64,000 nt of DNA from Scatosoma sp048465415. Its GTDB lineage: Bacteria > Bacillota > Clostridia > Christensenellales > Borkfalkiaceae. The DNA is taken from the NCBI GenBank assembly GCA_048465415.1, contig DBFWLO010000023.1:1-64000 (forward strand). The letters are read 5' to 3'. The notes under the pieces are model-generated. The model was given only the letters and a program-made list of their open reading frames with translations, searched no databases and was not told the DNA's origin. Below, in pieces: positions 40,220-47,762 of the stretch (position 1 is its first letter; every line of letters starts with the position of its first letter). The translations under genes and the position numbers were made by a program.

Positions 40220-41058
40220 AACGAAGCACCTCTCGTTTCTCCTTGTTCGTCGGCTTTAAAGCCGCCCGTCAGCCATGTGATCAGAAACATCAATAAAAGC
40301 AGTAAGAGCGCCGTGACGGAGCCTTTTCCCCAAAGATTGGAATGGAAGGATTCGTCGATAAAGGAGCCGAGAATGGTAAGTTTACCGTTTGTCAGCCAGT
40401 TGGAAACGACATAGTTGGTCATCGACGGCAAAAATACCATCGTAATTCCGCTTAAAATTCCCGCTTTGGAAAGAGGCAGGGTGATTTTCAGAAAGGCTTT
40501 CGGACCGGTCGCACCCAGGTCGCGCGCCGCTTCCAGATAGCTTTTATCGATCTTAATGATCGTCGTATAGATGGGCAGGATCATGAACGGCAGAAAATCG
40601 TAAACCATGCCGAGAATAGTATTGAACATGTTCCACTTCGCGTCGTTGTAGATTCCGATCCAGTCCAGGAGTTCTTTCAAGGCGTTGATGCGGAGCACGA
40701 AATTCACCCACATCGGCACGACGAATAAGAGCAGAAGCACCGATTTGTTTTTCAGACGGCAGTGGGCGATAATGTAGGCGACTGGATAAGCGATGCCGAG
40801 ACAAGCTAAGGTGCTCGTCACGGAAATAAACAGACTTCTTACGATCGTTTTAAAATTGCTCGATTTTAAAAAACCCACGAAGCCTTCGCCGTCGCCGCTG
40901 AAAAATTCCCGAAGGTTTTCTAAGGTGAAACCGCCGCCGAAGTCAGTGAACGCGTAATAAACGATGATGAGCAGAGGAACGACGACGAATAAAAGCAAAA
41001 AGAGTCCGTAGGGGATCGCTAAAAGTTTACGGGAAAAATGCAGTTTTACCTTCGTCAT
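40213..41058 (-). CDS. potB: polyamine ABC transporter permease PotB
   Basis: 281 residues, six transmembrane helices. First helix FLLLFVVVPLLIIVYYAF near the N-terminus; EAA loop EAARDLGATGPKAFLKITLPLSKAG (about 185-209). Overlaps potA by four bases and potC by seven, showing tight coupling. With PotC it makes the heterodimeric pore. Confidence 0.88.
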   Translation of the reverse strand: MTKVKLHFSRKLLAIPYGLFLLLFVVVPLLIIVYYAFTDFGGGFTLENLREFFSGDGEGFVGFLKSSNFKTIVRSLFISVTSTLACLGIAYPVAYIIAHCRLKNKSVLLLLFVVPMWVNFVLRINALKELLDWIGIYNDAKWNMFNTILGMVYDFLPFMILPIYTTIIKIDKSYLEAARDLGATGPKAFLKITLPLSKAGILSGITMVFLPSMTNYVVSNWLTNGKLTILGSFIDESFHSNLWGKGSVTALLLLLLMFLITWLTGGFKADEQGETRGASLW

Positions 41059-42569
41059 TTTTTGAGCTCCTCCGGATTTTTCAGCGTCAGCCGGATCTTA
41101 TCTTTCGGAATGATCAGACTGACGAGATCGTTTTCGTTCCAGAGATCCTCGCAGGCGAGAACATAGTCTTCTTCGTTTTCCGTCCTCACGATATAGCGGT
41201 AATACTCGCTCTTATAAATAAAGGAGATGATATGTCCCTGAGCGCCTCCTACGTCGGGGTTATCGCTCATGGTAATGTCGTGGAGTCCCACTTCCACGTT
41301 GACCTCGGTATCCGTGAGATCGAGCTTTTCGCCTTTGACGGTGATGAGGTAGCCTTCCTCGTCCAGATGACTGCCCGGATAGAGCTGCGTGACGTCGCAA
41401 TCGAATTCGCCGTCGCCGAATTCCACGGTATTTCTTTTGGTGATAACGCCGGAAAACTTATTGACTCGGAAGAGCTTTTTCATGACGTGGATCCCGTCCG
41501 GCTCGATGACGAGGCCGATCGTCTCTCCGAGCCGGGGCGCGGCGGTGCTTTGAATTTCGATCTCGTTCCGGCCGCACTGTACGAGAATCTGATAATGGAT
41601 TCCTTTAAAAATAACCGAGGTGACGCGGCCCTTTAAAACGCCCTGCGCTTCGGGTACGATCCTGACGTCTTCGGGGCGTACCACCACGTCGACGGGCTCG
41701 TCCTTTTCAAAACCGCCGTCCTCGCAGACAAAAGTCTTGCCGCAGAACCGTACGCTGTAATCTTTCGGCATGGTGCCGGAAAAGATATTGCTTTCCCCGA
41801 TAAAGTCGGCGACGAACGTATTTTTCGGCTCGTTGTAGATCATTTCGGGCGTTCCGATCTGCTGGATATACCCGTCCGCCATGACGACGATCGTGTCCGA
41901 CATCGTCAGCGCTTCCTCTTGATCGTGCGTAACATAGATGAAGGTGATGCCGAGCCTTTGGTGCATGGCTTTGAGTTCGAGCTGCATTTCCTTTCTCATT
42001 TTGAGATCGAGCGCGCCGAGCGGCTCGTCGAGGAGGAGGATTTCCGGCTCGTTAACGATGGCGCGGGCGATAGCGATACGCTGCTGCTGACCGCCGGAGA
42101 GCGTGGAGATACTGCGTTTTTCAAAGCCTTCGAGATCGACGACTTCCAGAGCCTTTTTCACCTTTTCTTCGATCTCCCGTTTGGAGAGCTTGGCGCTTTT
42201 CACTTTCGTCACGCCTTTTTTATCGACGTAGGTGGTTTCCACCCGTTTGAGTTTCAGACCGAACGCGACGTTTTCAAAAACGTTGAGATGGGGGAACAGG
42301 GCATATTTCTGAAAAACGGTGTTGACCGGCCGGCGGTTGGGCGGAAGGTTGGTAATGTCCTCGCCGTTCAAAAGAATTTTTCCGCTCGTAGGCATTTCAA
42401 AGCCCGCGATCATGCGCAGTGTCGTGGTCTTGCCGCAGCCCGACGGGCCTAAAAAGGTGACAAATTCGCCTTTGCGGACGTAAAGGTTCATGTCGTCGAT
42501 GACGCTGACGCCGTCGAATTCTTTCGAGACGTTTACGAGTTCGATGATGTTTGCCGCGTTTTTTTCCAT
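41055..42569 (-). CDS. potA: polyamine ABC transporter ATPase PotA, long form
   Basis: 504 residues from ATG at 42569 (GGGAG upstream on the minus strand); the longer frame to 42797 is not supported. Walker A GPSGCGKTT (41-49), signature LSGGQQQR, Walker B LLLDEPLGALD and switch His (YVTHDQEEAL) are all present. The usual PotA has about 350-380 residues; here the C-terminus has about 130 more, probably a second TOBE-like beta domain (from about 365). It may sense substrate or regulate transport. Cytosolic, drives PotBC. Confidence 0.88.
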   Translation of the reverse strand: MEKNAANIIELVNVSKEFDGVSVIDDMNLYVRKGEFVTFLGPSGCGKTTTLRMIAGFEMPTSGKILLNGEDITNLPPNRRPVNTVFQKYALFPHLNVFENVAFGLKLKRVETTYVDKKGVTKVKSAKLSKREIEEKVKKALEVVDLEGFEKRSISTLSGGQQQRIAIARAIVNEPEILLLDEPLGALDLKMRKEMQLELKAMHQRLGITFIYVTHDQEEALTMSDTIVVMADGYIQQIGTPEMIYNEPKNTFVADFIGESNIFSGTMPKDYSVRFCGKTFVCEDGGFEKDEPVDVVVRPEDVRIVPEAQGVLKGRVTSVIFKGIHYQILVQCGRNEIEIQSTAAPRLGETIGLVIEPDGIHVMKKLFRVNKFSGVITKRNTVEFGDGEFDCDVTQLYPGSHLDEEGYLITVKGEKLDLTDTEVNVEVGLHDITMSDNPDVGGAQGHIISFIYKSEYYRYIVRTENEEDYVLACEDLWNENDLVSLIIPKDKIRLTLKNPEELKK

Positions 42570-42655
42570 GGTGATTCTCCCGAAGGGGCGCTTGCCGCGT
42601 CCGCTTTTCGAATTTTTAAATTGTTTTTGACTTTTGATATAAAATTTCCTTGCGT

Positions 42656-42901
42656 TTATTGCTTTTTCGTATGCGCCGTGATGATCGTATAGCTGTAAGC
42701 GTTGACGGTTATCACGCAGTCGTCCGTTGCGACGTACCAATTTTTTCCCGTTCTCGAAACGGAAGCGTCCGGCGAAACTATTTTGTTTTTGCACCAAGCG
42801 ACGGCGTTGTCCGTATCCAAAGAAAGATTTTTTTTGATACGCGCGTTCCCCAAAGGAGTGGTGTGCAGTTTATTTAAATTTTCGATGAGTTCATTATGCA
42901 T
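42656..42901 (-). CDS. DUF3781 family protein
   Basis: 81 residues. Conserved words of DUF3781 are all present: NLNKLHTTPLGNARIKKNLSL (residues 9-29), AWCKNKIV, and GKNWYVA..ITVNAYSYTIITAHK-like near the C-terminus. No function is known for the family. It lies between the regulator and potA in the same direction with gaps of 44 and 86 bases, so it is probably in the pot transcript. AAAGGAC precedes the start. Confidence 0.8.
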   Translation of the reverse strand: MHNELIENLNKLHTTPLGNARIKKNLSLDTDNAVAWCKNKIVSPDASVSRTGKNWYVATDDCVITVNAYSYTIITAHTKKQ

Positions 42902-42945
42902 GGCGGAGTCCTTTTAAAAGATTCAATGGATTTTATCTGAAAGAA

Positions 42946-43479
42946 TCAAAAATTGGGCGGCGTGGAGATCCAGAGGAATCTGGCTTTGCTCTTGCCTTTA
43001 TTGACGATGCTGTGCGGCTTGCCGGCCGGATAGTAAAAGGCTTCTCCTTTTTTACATATATAATGTTTACTGCCCAGAACCACGGCGATGCGGCCTTCGA
43101 GCACATACCCGAACTCTTCGCCCTCGTGGGGAATATCGCCGGAAGTGGAGACGCCTTCGTTGAGCTCGACGAGCACCGGTTCGAGCATATTTTTCTGCGC
43201 GTTGGGGATCAGCCATTTCCAAAGCACGCCGTCCGAATCCTTTTCAAAAAATTCGTCTTTCGTGAACACGACTTTTTCTTCCGTTTCTTCGCGGAAAAAT
43301 TCGCAAAGATTGCTGCCGAGCGCCGATAAAATATCGGTGAGCGTAGCTATTGAAGGGCTGTTTATGTTGTTTTCGAGCTGAGAGATGTATCCCTTGGTCA
43401 GCTCGCACCGATCCGCGAGCTCTTCCTGCGTCAACCCCTTTTGGTTGCGCATCTGTTTGATTTTTTTACCTAAGTCCAT
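42946..43479 (-). CDS. XRE-cupin transcription regulator (PuuR-like)
   Basis: 177 residues. An XRE helix-turn-helix (KIKQMRNQKGLTQEELADRC ... GYISQLENN, residues 5-36) and a C-terminal cupin barrel (about 105-170; GEEFGYVLEGRIAVVLG, AFYYPAGKPHSIVNKG). This architecture, PuuR/YdcN-like, commonly controls polyamine or amino-acid genes and senses the ligand in the cupin. It opens the pot cluster. An inverted repeat (43583-43601) lies just behind its promoter (43617-43645), suggesting self-control. Confidence 0.85.
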   Translation of the reverse strand: MDLGKKIKQMRNQKGLTQEELADRCELTKGYISQLENNINSPSIATLTDILSALGSNLCEFFREETEEKVVFTKDEFFEKDSDGVLWKWLIPNAQKNMLEPVLVELNEGVSTSGDIPHEGEEFGYVLEGRIAVVLGSKHYICKKGEAFYYPAGKPHSIVNKGKSKARFLWISTPPNF

Positions 43480-43582
43480 GAGACGTCTCCTTGTCCTTTT
43501 TTCGGTCCGTGGGTTTTGTAAAAGTAAACTTTTTTCTTTGTAAAAACAATCCGCGGCGCGGGTTTGTTAATAATAAACGAAA

Positions 43583-43601
43583 AGTTTAGTTAAAATAAAC
43601 T
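43583..43601. promoter_or_regulatory. putative operator of the XRE-cupin gene
   Basis: AGTTTA-gttaaaa-TAAACT, a six-base inverted repeat 16 bases downstream of the -10 of the minus-strand promoter. A second related element (AAAGTAAACTTT) lies at 43521-43532. Confidence 0.5.
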
Positions 43602-43616
43602 CATGCACTGCGGATT

Positions 43617-43645
43617 ATTATATGGGAAAGCGATAAATTTGTCAA
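43617..43645 (-). promoter_or_regulatory. consensus promoter of the regulator/pot unit
   Basis: Minus-strand TTGACA, 17 bp, TATAAT. With the downstream inverted repeat it would be switchable by the XRE-cupin protein. It probably serves the regulator, DUF3781 and potABCD. Confidence 0.75.
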
Positions 43646-43764
43646 TCGTTTGAAAGCTGTTTTTACAATATTTTCATAAAAATTTTTTTACGCGGCGAAA
43701 GGGGAGGAAAAAAGTCGTAAAAGAAAAAGTTCCCGTCGGTAAAAAACGGGAAGAAACGCGAAAA

Positions 43765-43788
43765 AAGGTCTACCCGAAGGCAGACCTT
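43765..43788 (-). terminator. terminator after rpsT
   Basis: On the minus strand AAGGTCT..AGACCTT with a G-C-rich inner part and a following T-run, about 55 bases behind the rpsT stop. The rest of the gap 43480-43841 holds the regulator promoter and operators described above. Confidence 0.65.
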
Positions 43789-43841
43789 CATATTCATATA
43801 AATAAGTATCGAAACGAACGGAGGAACGAGTCCCGGAACCG

Positions 43842-44108
43842 TTACGCCTGCATCGCGTCGAGCTTCTTCGCAAGTTTGGCTTTTCTGTTCGCGGCGTTGT
43901 TTTTGTGAATGACGCCTTTGGAAGCGGCCGAGTCGATAGCGGAAACGGTCTCGGGATAAAGTTTCGCAGCTTCTTCCTTGTTCCCCGCTTCGACGGCGGT
44001 AAGGAATTTCTTGATCTGCGTCTTTAAAGCGGACTTAACGGCTTTGTTCACCTGGGTTTTCTTCTCGATAACCAATACTCTTTTCTTTGCGGATTTAATA
44101 TTAGGCAT
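43842..44108 (-). CDS. rpsT: 30S ribosomal protein S20
   Basis: 88 residues, the expected length of S20. Starts MPNIKSAKKRVLV and is basic and helical throughout, ending with GVIHKNNAANRKAKLAKKL, the typical C-terminal helix. It binds 16S rRNA at the base of the small subunit. AAGGAGACC precedes the start. Monocistronic on the minus strand, divergent from murI. Confidence 0.95.
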   Translation of the reverse strand: MPNIKSAKKRVLVIEKKTQVNKAVKSALKTQIKKFLTAVEAGNKEEAAKLYPETVSAIDSAASKGVIHKNNAANRKAKLAKKLDAMQA

Positions 44109-44210
44109 GATGGTCTCCTTATTCTTTCCTGTTTTTCATAATAAAATTTCGATTGCATGGATTATTTTAGCATAAATAATCCGGCTTGTAAACTGTTTTT
44201 GAGTCCTTTA

Positions 44211-44245
44211 TTCCGAAAATCGGCAAATTTTCGGAAAAATTTTTT
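44211..44245 (+). terminator. hairpin with T-run before murI
   Basis: TTCCGAAAAT / ATTTTCGGAA ten-base arms with a loop of six, followed by AAATTTTTT. It lies directly before the murI ribosome site (GGGAGGGG), so it may be an attenuator; no plus-strand gene ends here. Confidence 0.45.
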
Positions 44246-44260
44246 GTTCGGGAGGGGAAT

Positions 44261-45307
44261 ATGAAGATTCCGGGCGGTGGGATCGGCTTTTTCGACAGCG
44301 GGCTGGGCGGTCTCAGCGTTCTTTCGGCTTGTTTGCCGGCAATCGGCAGGCTTCCCATCTATTATTACGGAGACAATTTGAGAGCGCCTTACGGCAATCT
44401 TCCGGCGGAAACAATCCGCGCCTACGCCGCCGAAGCCTTCGACGTTTTCGCTTCCCTGGGCGCGAAAGCGGTCGTGATCGCCTGCAATACGGCGACGGCG
44501 GTCTGCGCCGACGAATTTCGGAAAAAATATCCCTTTCCCGTCGTCGGAGCGGAGCCCGCCGTATTTCCGGCCGCAAGGAAGGGCGGGGAGATATTCGTGC
44601 TTGCCACCCGCGCCACGGTGGAAAGCAGCCGTTTCCGGCGTTTGTGCTCGCGCGCCGTAAACCGCTATCCTTCCGTTTCGCTTCGCCCGTTTGCCTGCGA
44701 CGGCCTCGCGGGCGCCGTGGAAAAACATCTTTTTTTAAAAGACGCTTTCGATTTTTCAACCTTTTTTCCGTCGGGCCGTCCCGCCGGCGTCGTGCTCGGC
44801 TGTACGCATTACGTCTTTCTTAAAGAATTTGCGGAAAAATTTTACGCTTGTCCCGTTTACGACGGCAACGCCGGGATCTCCCGCGAGCTCGCCTCCGTTC
44901 TCGGCGATAAAACGACTAAAAAAAGGGAATCGTACCCACCCGGAACCACTTTGCCTACCCTTTCGCCACTTCTGACCACCGAGCCTCTTTTTTCTGCCGG
45001 ACTCGCCGAAAATTCCTTCCTGTACGCGGATTTTTCGCTCCCCCGGCCGCCTTTGCTCCCGTCCAGCGCTTCCGCGCCGCTTTTAACCTCGTCGGAAAGA
45101 GAAATCGTCGCCCCTCGGAATCCGAACATTTGTGCGGACCGTTTTGGCGAAAATCGTGCAAAATACCCCGAAAAAGGGCGGTTTTTTCGCGTTTTTTTCC
45201 TCGGAAGCGGAAAAACGGTCAATAAATCAGCTTGCGAACAAATGTTCGTTGTAAAAAATGGGGCTGGAAATGGAGAAATGGGGGCAGGAATCCCAAAAAT
45301 TTACTGA
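44261..45307 (+). CDS. murI: glutamate racemase with insertion
   Basis: 348 residues against about 265 for normal MurI. It supplies D-glutamate for peptidoglycan. Both catalytic Cys are present: IACNTATA (Cys75) and LGCTHY (Cys181); N-terminal GIGFFDSGLGGLSVL (residues 7-21) holds the catalytic Asp/Ser. The C-terminal end resembles the MurI end (FRVFFLGSG), but about 100 Pro/Leu/Ser-rich residues (about 210-310) separate it from the core, with unusual composition. The gene may be extended by readthrough of former spacer DNA. Not part of the dcw operon. Confidence 0.85.
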   Translation: MKIPGGGIGFFDSGLGGLSVLSACLPAIGRLPIYYYGDNLRAPYGNLPAETIRAYAAEAFDVFASLGAKAVVIACNTATAVCADEFRKKYPFPVVGAEPAVFPAARKGGEIFVLATRATVESSRFRRLCSRAVNRYPSVSLRPFACDGLAGAVEKHLFLKDAFDFSTFFPSGRPAGVVLGCTHYVFLKEFAEKFYACPVYDGNAGISRELASVLGDKTTKKRESYPPGTTLPTLSPLLTTEPLFSAGLAENSFLYADFSLPRPPLLPSSASAPLLTSSEREIVAPRNPNICADRFGENRAKYPEKGRFFRVFFLGSGKTVNKSACEQMFVVKNGAGNGEMGAGIPKIY

Positions 45308-45334
45308 TTTTTTGAAAAAAATTACTAAAAAGGC

Positions 45335-45363
45335 TTGACAATGGGCAAGAATGGTTATATAAT
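45335..45363 (+). promoter_or_regulatory. consensus promoter of the dcw cluster
   Basis: TTGACA, 17 bp, TATAAT in front of mraZ. Upstream and in the spacer run several TGG-type triplets (TGGGG, TGGAA, TGGAG, TGGGG from about 45258; ATGGGC and ATGG in the spacer) that could be MraZ contacts. Confidence 0.8.
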
Positions 45364-45400
45364 GAAAACATGTCAATGAATATAGAGGGGAGGTGAAGAT

Positions 45401-45835
45401 ATGGCGAATTTGTTCTGCGGAATTTACGAGCATCAGCTGGACGACAAAAACCGGTTGCGTATTCCGGCAAAGTTCAAAAAAGGCCTGACGGGCGAACACG
45501 GCGAAAAGACGTACAGCTTTACCCGCGGCGTCAATCGCTGTATCTACGTTTTCCCCGACGAAGTTCTTGACGAAACGCTCGAAGAGCTGTCCAAAGAAAA
45601 GCTCGGCGAAGCGTCCAAAGCCTCCCTGTTGTTTTTCAGCTCGGTCTTTTCTGCCGAGGAAGACGGGCAGGGCAGAGTGGTGCTTCCCGCGAAACTCCGT
45701 CAGATGGCGGGGATCCAAAAGGACGTCGTGACCATCGGCCGCGGCAAGCGGCTCGAAATCTGGGCGGCGGAGCGCTACAACGATTACGTCGAAGACGCGG
45801 ATTACGACGAGGAATTCAAGAAACTGGGGATTTAA
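45401..45835 (+). CDS. mraZ: transcriptional regulator MraZ
   Basis: 144 residues. Two SpoVT/AbrB-like halves: FCGIYEHQLDDKNRLRIPAKF (residues 5-25) and SAEEDGQGRVVLPAKLRQMA (about 84-104). MraZ forms a ring on repeats upstream of its own gene and controls dcw genes. GGGGAGGTGAAG before the start. The intergenic distance to rsmH is two bases. Confidence 0.93.
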   Translation: MANLFCGIYEHQLDDKNRLRIPAKFKKGLTGEHGEKTYSFTRGVNRCIYVFPDEVLDETLEELSKEKLGEASKASLLFFSSVFSAEEDGQGRVVLPAKLRQMAGIQKDVVTIGRGKRLEIWAAERYNDYVEDADYDEEFKKLGI

Positions 45836-45837
45836 AG

Positions 45838-46779
45838 ATGTTGGAATTTTCGCACAAGCCCGTGATGCTGGAAGAATGTATGGAGGGACTCGATCTGAAA
45901 GACGGGGGGCTCTATTTCGACGGCACGGTAGGCGGCGGCGGGCATTCCTTCGAGATCCTCAAAAGGACTTCTCCCTCGGGACGGCTGATCGCCACCGATC
46001 TCGACGACGAAGCGATCCGGGCGGCAAAGGAACGGCTTCAACCCTTTGAAGGCAGATTCTCGATCTATAAATCCAATTATAAGGATTTTGAAAGGGTATT
46101 CGAGGAGGCGGGCGTGGACAAAATCGACGGCGCGCTTCTCGACTTCGGAGTTTCCTCCCATCAGATAGACGACGGCGACAGAGGCTTTTCTTACAGAATC
46201 GCCGAATCGCCGCTCGATATGCGCATGGACAGGACTTCGCCTTTGACGGCGGAAACGGTGCTCAACACCTACCCGGAAGACAGGCTCGTTTTCATTCTCA
46301 AAACGTACGGCGAGGAAACGTTCGCGAGATCGATCGCGCGCAGCGTCGTAAAATGCAGGGAGACCAAGCCCTTGAAAACGTGCGGCGAGTTCGCGGAATT
46401 GATCCGTAATAGCATACCCGCGAAATTCCGCTTCGGCGCTCCGTGCGAACGTAAGAGCTTTCAGGCTTTGAGGATAGAAGTCAACGGCGAACTCGACGGA
46501 TTGTACGAGCTGGTGCTCTCTTTGACCAGGCGTCTGAAAAAGAACGGAAGGATCGTTATTCTCACCTTTCAGTCCTTAGAGGACAGAGCGGTGAAAGAAG
46601 CGTTCCGATATCTCGAATCTCCCTGTACGTGTCCCAAAAACCTTCCCGTCTGCGTATGCGGGAAAAAGCGGGAGATCAGAGTGCTCACGCATAAACCGAT
46701 CACGGCCGGCGCGGAGGAACTCGAAATCAATTCGAGAAGCAAATGCGCAAAACTAAGGATCGCCGAAAGGATTTTATAA
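45838..46779 (+). CDS. rsmH: 16S rRNA (cytosine(1402)-N(4))-methyltransferase
   Basis: 313 residues, typical length. Start HKPVMLEECMEGL, SAM loop DGTVGGGGHSFEIL (residues 31-44), LLDFGVSSHQIDD (about 103-115), IAESPLDMRMD and the C-terminal Cys pattern (CTCPKNLPVCVCG). Methylates C1402 in the ribosomal P site. Second gene of the dcw operon, formerly MraW. Confidence 0.95.
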   Translation: MLEFSHKPVMLEECMEGLDLKDGGLYFDGTVGGGGHSFEILKRTSPSGRLIATDLDDEAIRAAKERLQPFEGRFSIYKSNYKDFERVFEEAGVDKIDGALLDFGVSSHQIDDGDRGFSYRIAESPLDMRMDRTSPLTAETVLNTYPEDRLVFILKTYGEETFARSIARSVVKCRETKPLKTCGEFAELIRNSIPAKFRFGAPCERKSFQALRIEVNGELDGLYELVLSLTRRLKKNGRIVILTFQSLEDRAVKEAFRYLESPCTCPKNLPVCVCGKKREIRVLTHKPITAGAEELEINSRSKCAKLRIAERIL

Positions 46780-46925
46780 AGCCTCGGCGCGAAGAACGGG
46801 AAAGAAAAATATTGAAAATATACCTGGAAGGCGGAGAAACGTCCGCCGGAAGCGAGAGAAATAAAAAATACACGAAAGACAGGTCAGTAATGAGTTAATG
46901 CAGCGAGACGGAAGGAGAGAAAGAG

Positions 46926-47663
46926 ATGGCTACGATATTCGATAACAAGCCCGCAACCGCATACACGCCGGTCCAGGAAGACGCGGCTATACATAACGCG
47001 CGTATCAAAGAGCGCTATGAACAACTGAAAAACGCCGAAGCGAACCAGCTTGCGGAGAGCATTTCCGAAGCGGAAAAGCGGTCTTATGCCCCTCCCCGCG
47101 CGTCCGTCGGCACGCTTGCGCCCGAACGTCCCGCCCGGACGGAATATCCCGCGTATACGGCGCCGGCGCGCGAGGAAACGGATGCGGCCGCGTTCGTGCA
47201 TACGAAAGTCGATTCCCCGCTGTTTACGCCGGAAACGCTGGACAGAACGATCGGGCGAGAGACTTATGATTTTGTCCCCGTCGAAACGCCCGATATGTCC
47301 GCCGTCAGCCTCCAAGCGGCGAATATGCAAAGGGCGGAAGCGGCGATGGCGCAGGCGCCCGTGACGGCACTGCCGGCCGCGGCGGTCAACGCTGCGCCCC
47401 GGGAAGAGGCTTACGGGCTCAGCGCGTTCGCCGTGAAAATGATCGCGGCGTTTGCGGCGCTGGTGATCGTACTGCTTACCGTCATCGGCATCAATTCCGG
47501 CATTATCCGTCAAAAGAGCATAAAGCTCAATGCGCTGGAAGCGGAAAAAGCGACGTTGGCACAGAGAAACGCCCAGGTCGAACAGCAGATCGAAGAAGCG
47601 ACTTCTTATGAAAAAATCGAGCAATTTGCAAAAGAACACGGTTGGATTCTGCAAGAGAAATGA
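46926..47663 (+). CDS. ftsL: FtsL/DivIC-like septum protein
   Basis: 245 residues, longer than usual FtsL (about 110-120). The first 165 residues are polar, Ala/Pro/Glu-rich and cytosolic; a single transmembrane helix (about 178-200, AFAALVIVLLTVIGI) is followed by a leucine-zipper-like coiled coil (LNALEAEKATLAQRNAQVEQQIEE). This bitopic layout and place between rsmH and the transpeptidase gene match FtsL, which helps activate FtsW/FtsI. The long N-terminus is unusual. GGAAGGAG precedes ATG. The gap 46780-46925 shows nothing else. Confidence 0.72.
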   Translation: MATIFDNKPATAYTPVQEDAAIHNARIKERYEQLKNAEANQLAESISEAEKRSYAPPRASVGTLAPERPARTEYPAYTAPAREETDAAAFVHTKVDSPLFTPETLDRTIGRETYDFVPVETPDMSAVSLQAANMQRAEAAMAQAPVTALPAAAVNAAPREEAYGLSAFAVKMIAAFAALVIVLLTVIGINSGIIRQKSIKLNALEAEKATLAQRNAQVEQQIEEATSYEKIEQFAKEHGWILQEK

Positions 47664-47762
47664 CGAGATAATTCATGTAAGGAGCATACGACTATCAAAC
47701 ACAAACAACTGAACACCGATTATTCTGTATCTGTTTTACGAAAGAGGTTATTTGCCGTTTTT

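Noticed and set aside
42570..42797. 76-residue N-terminal extension of PotA
   Set aside because: Overlaps the DUF3781 gene out of frame and lacks a ribosome site; ATG at 42569 fits PotA proteins.
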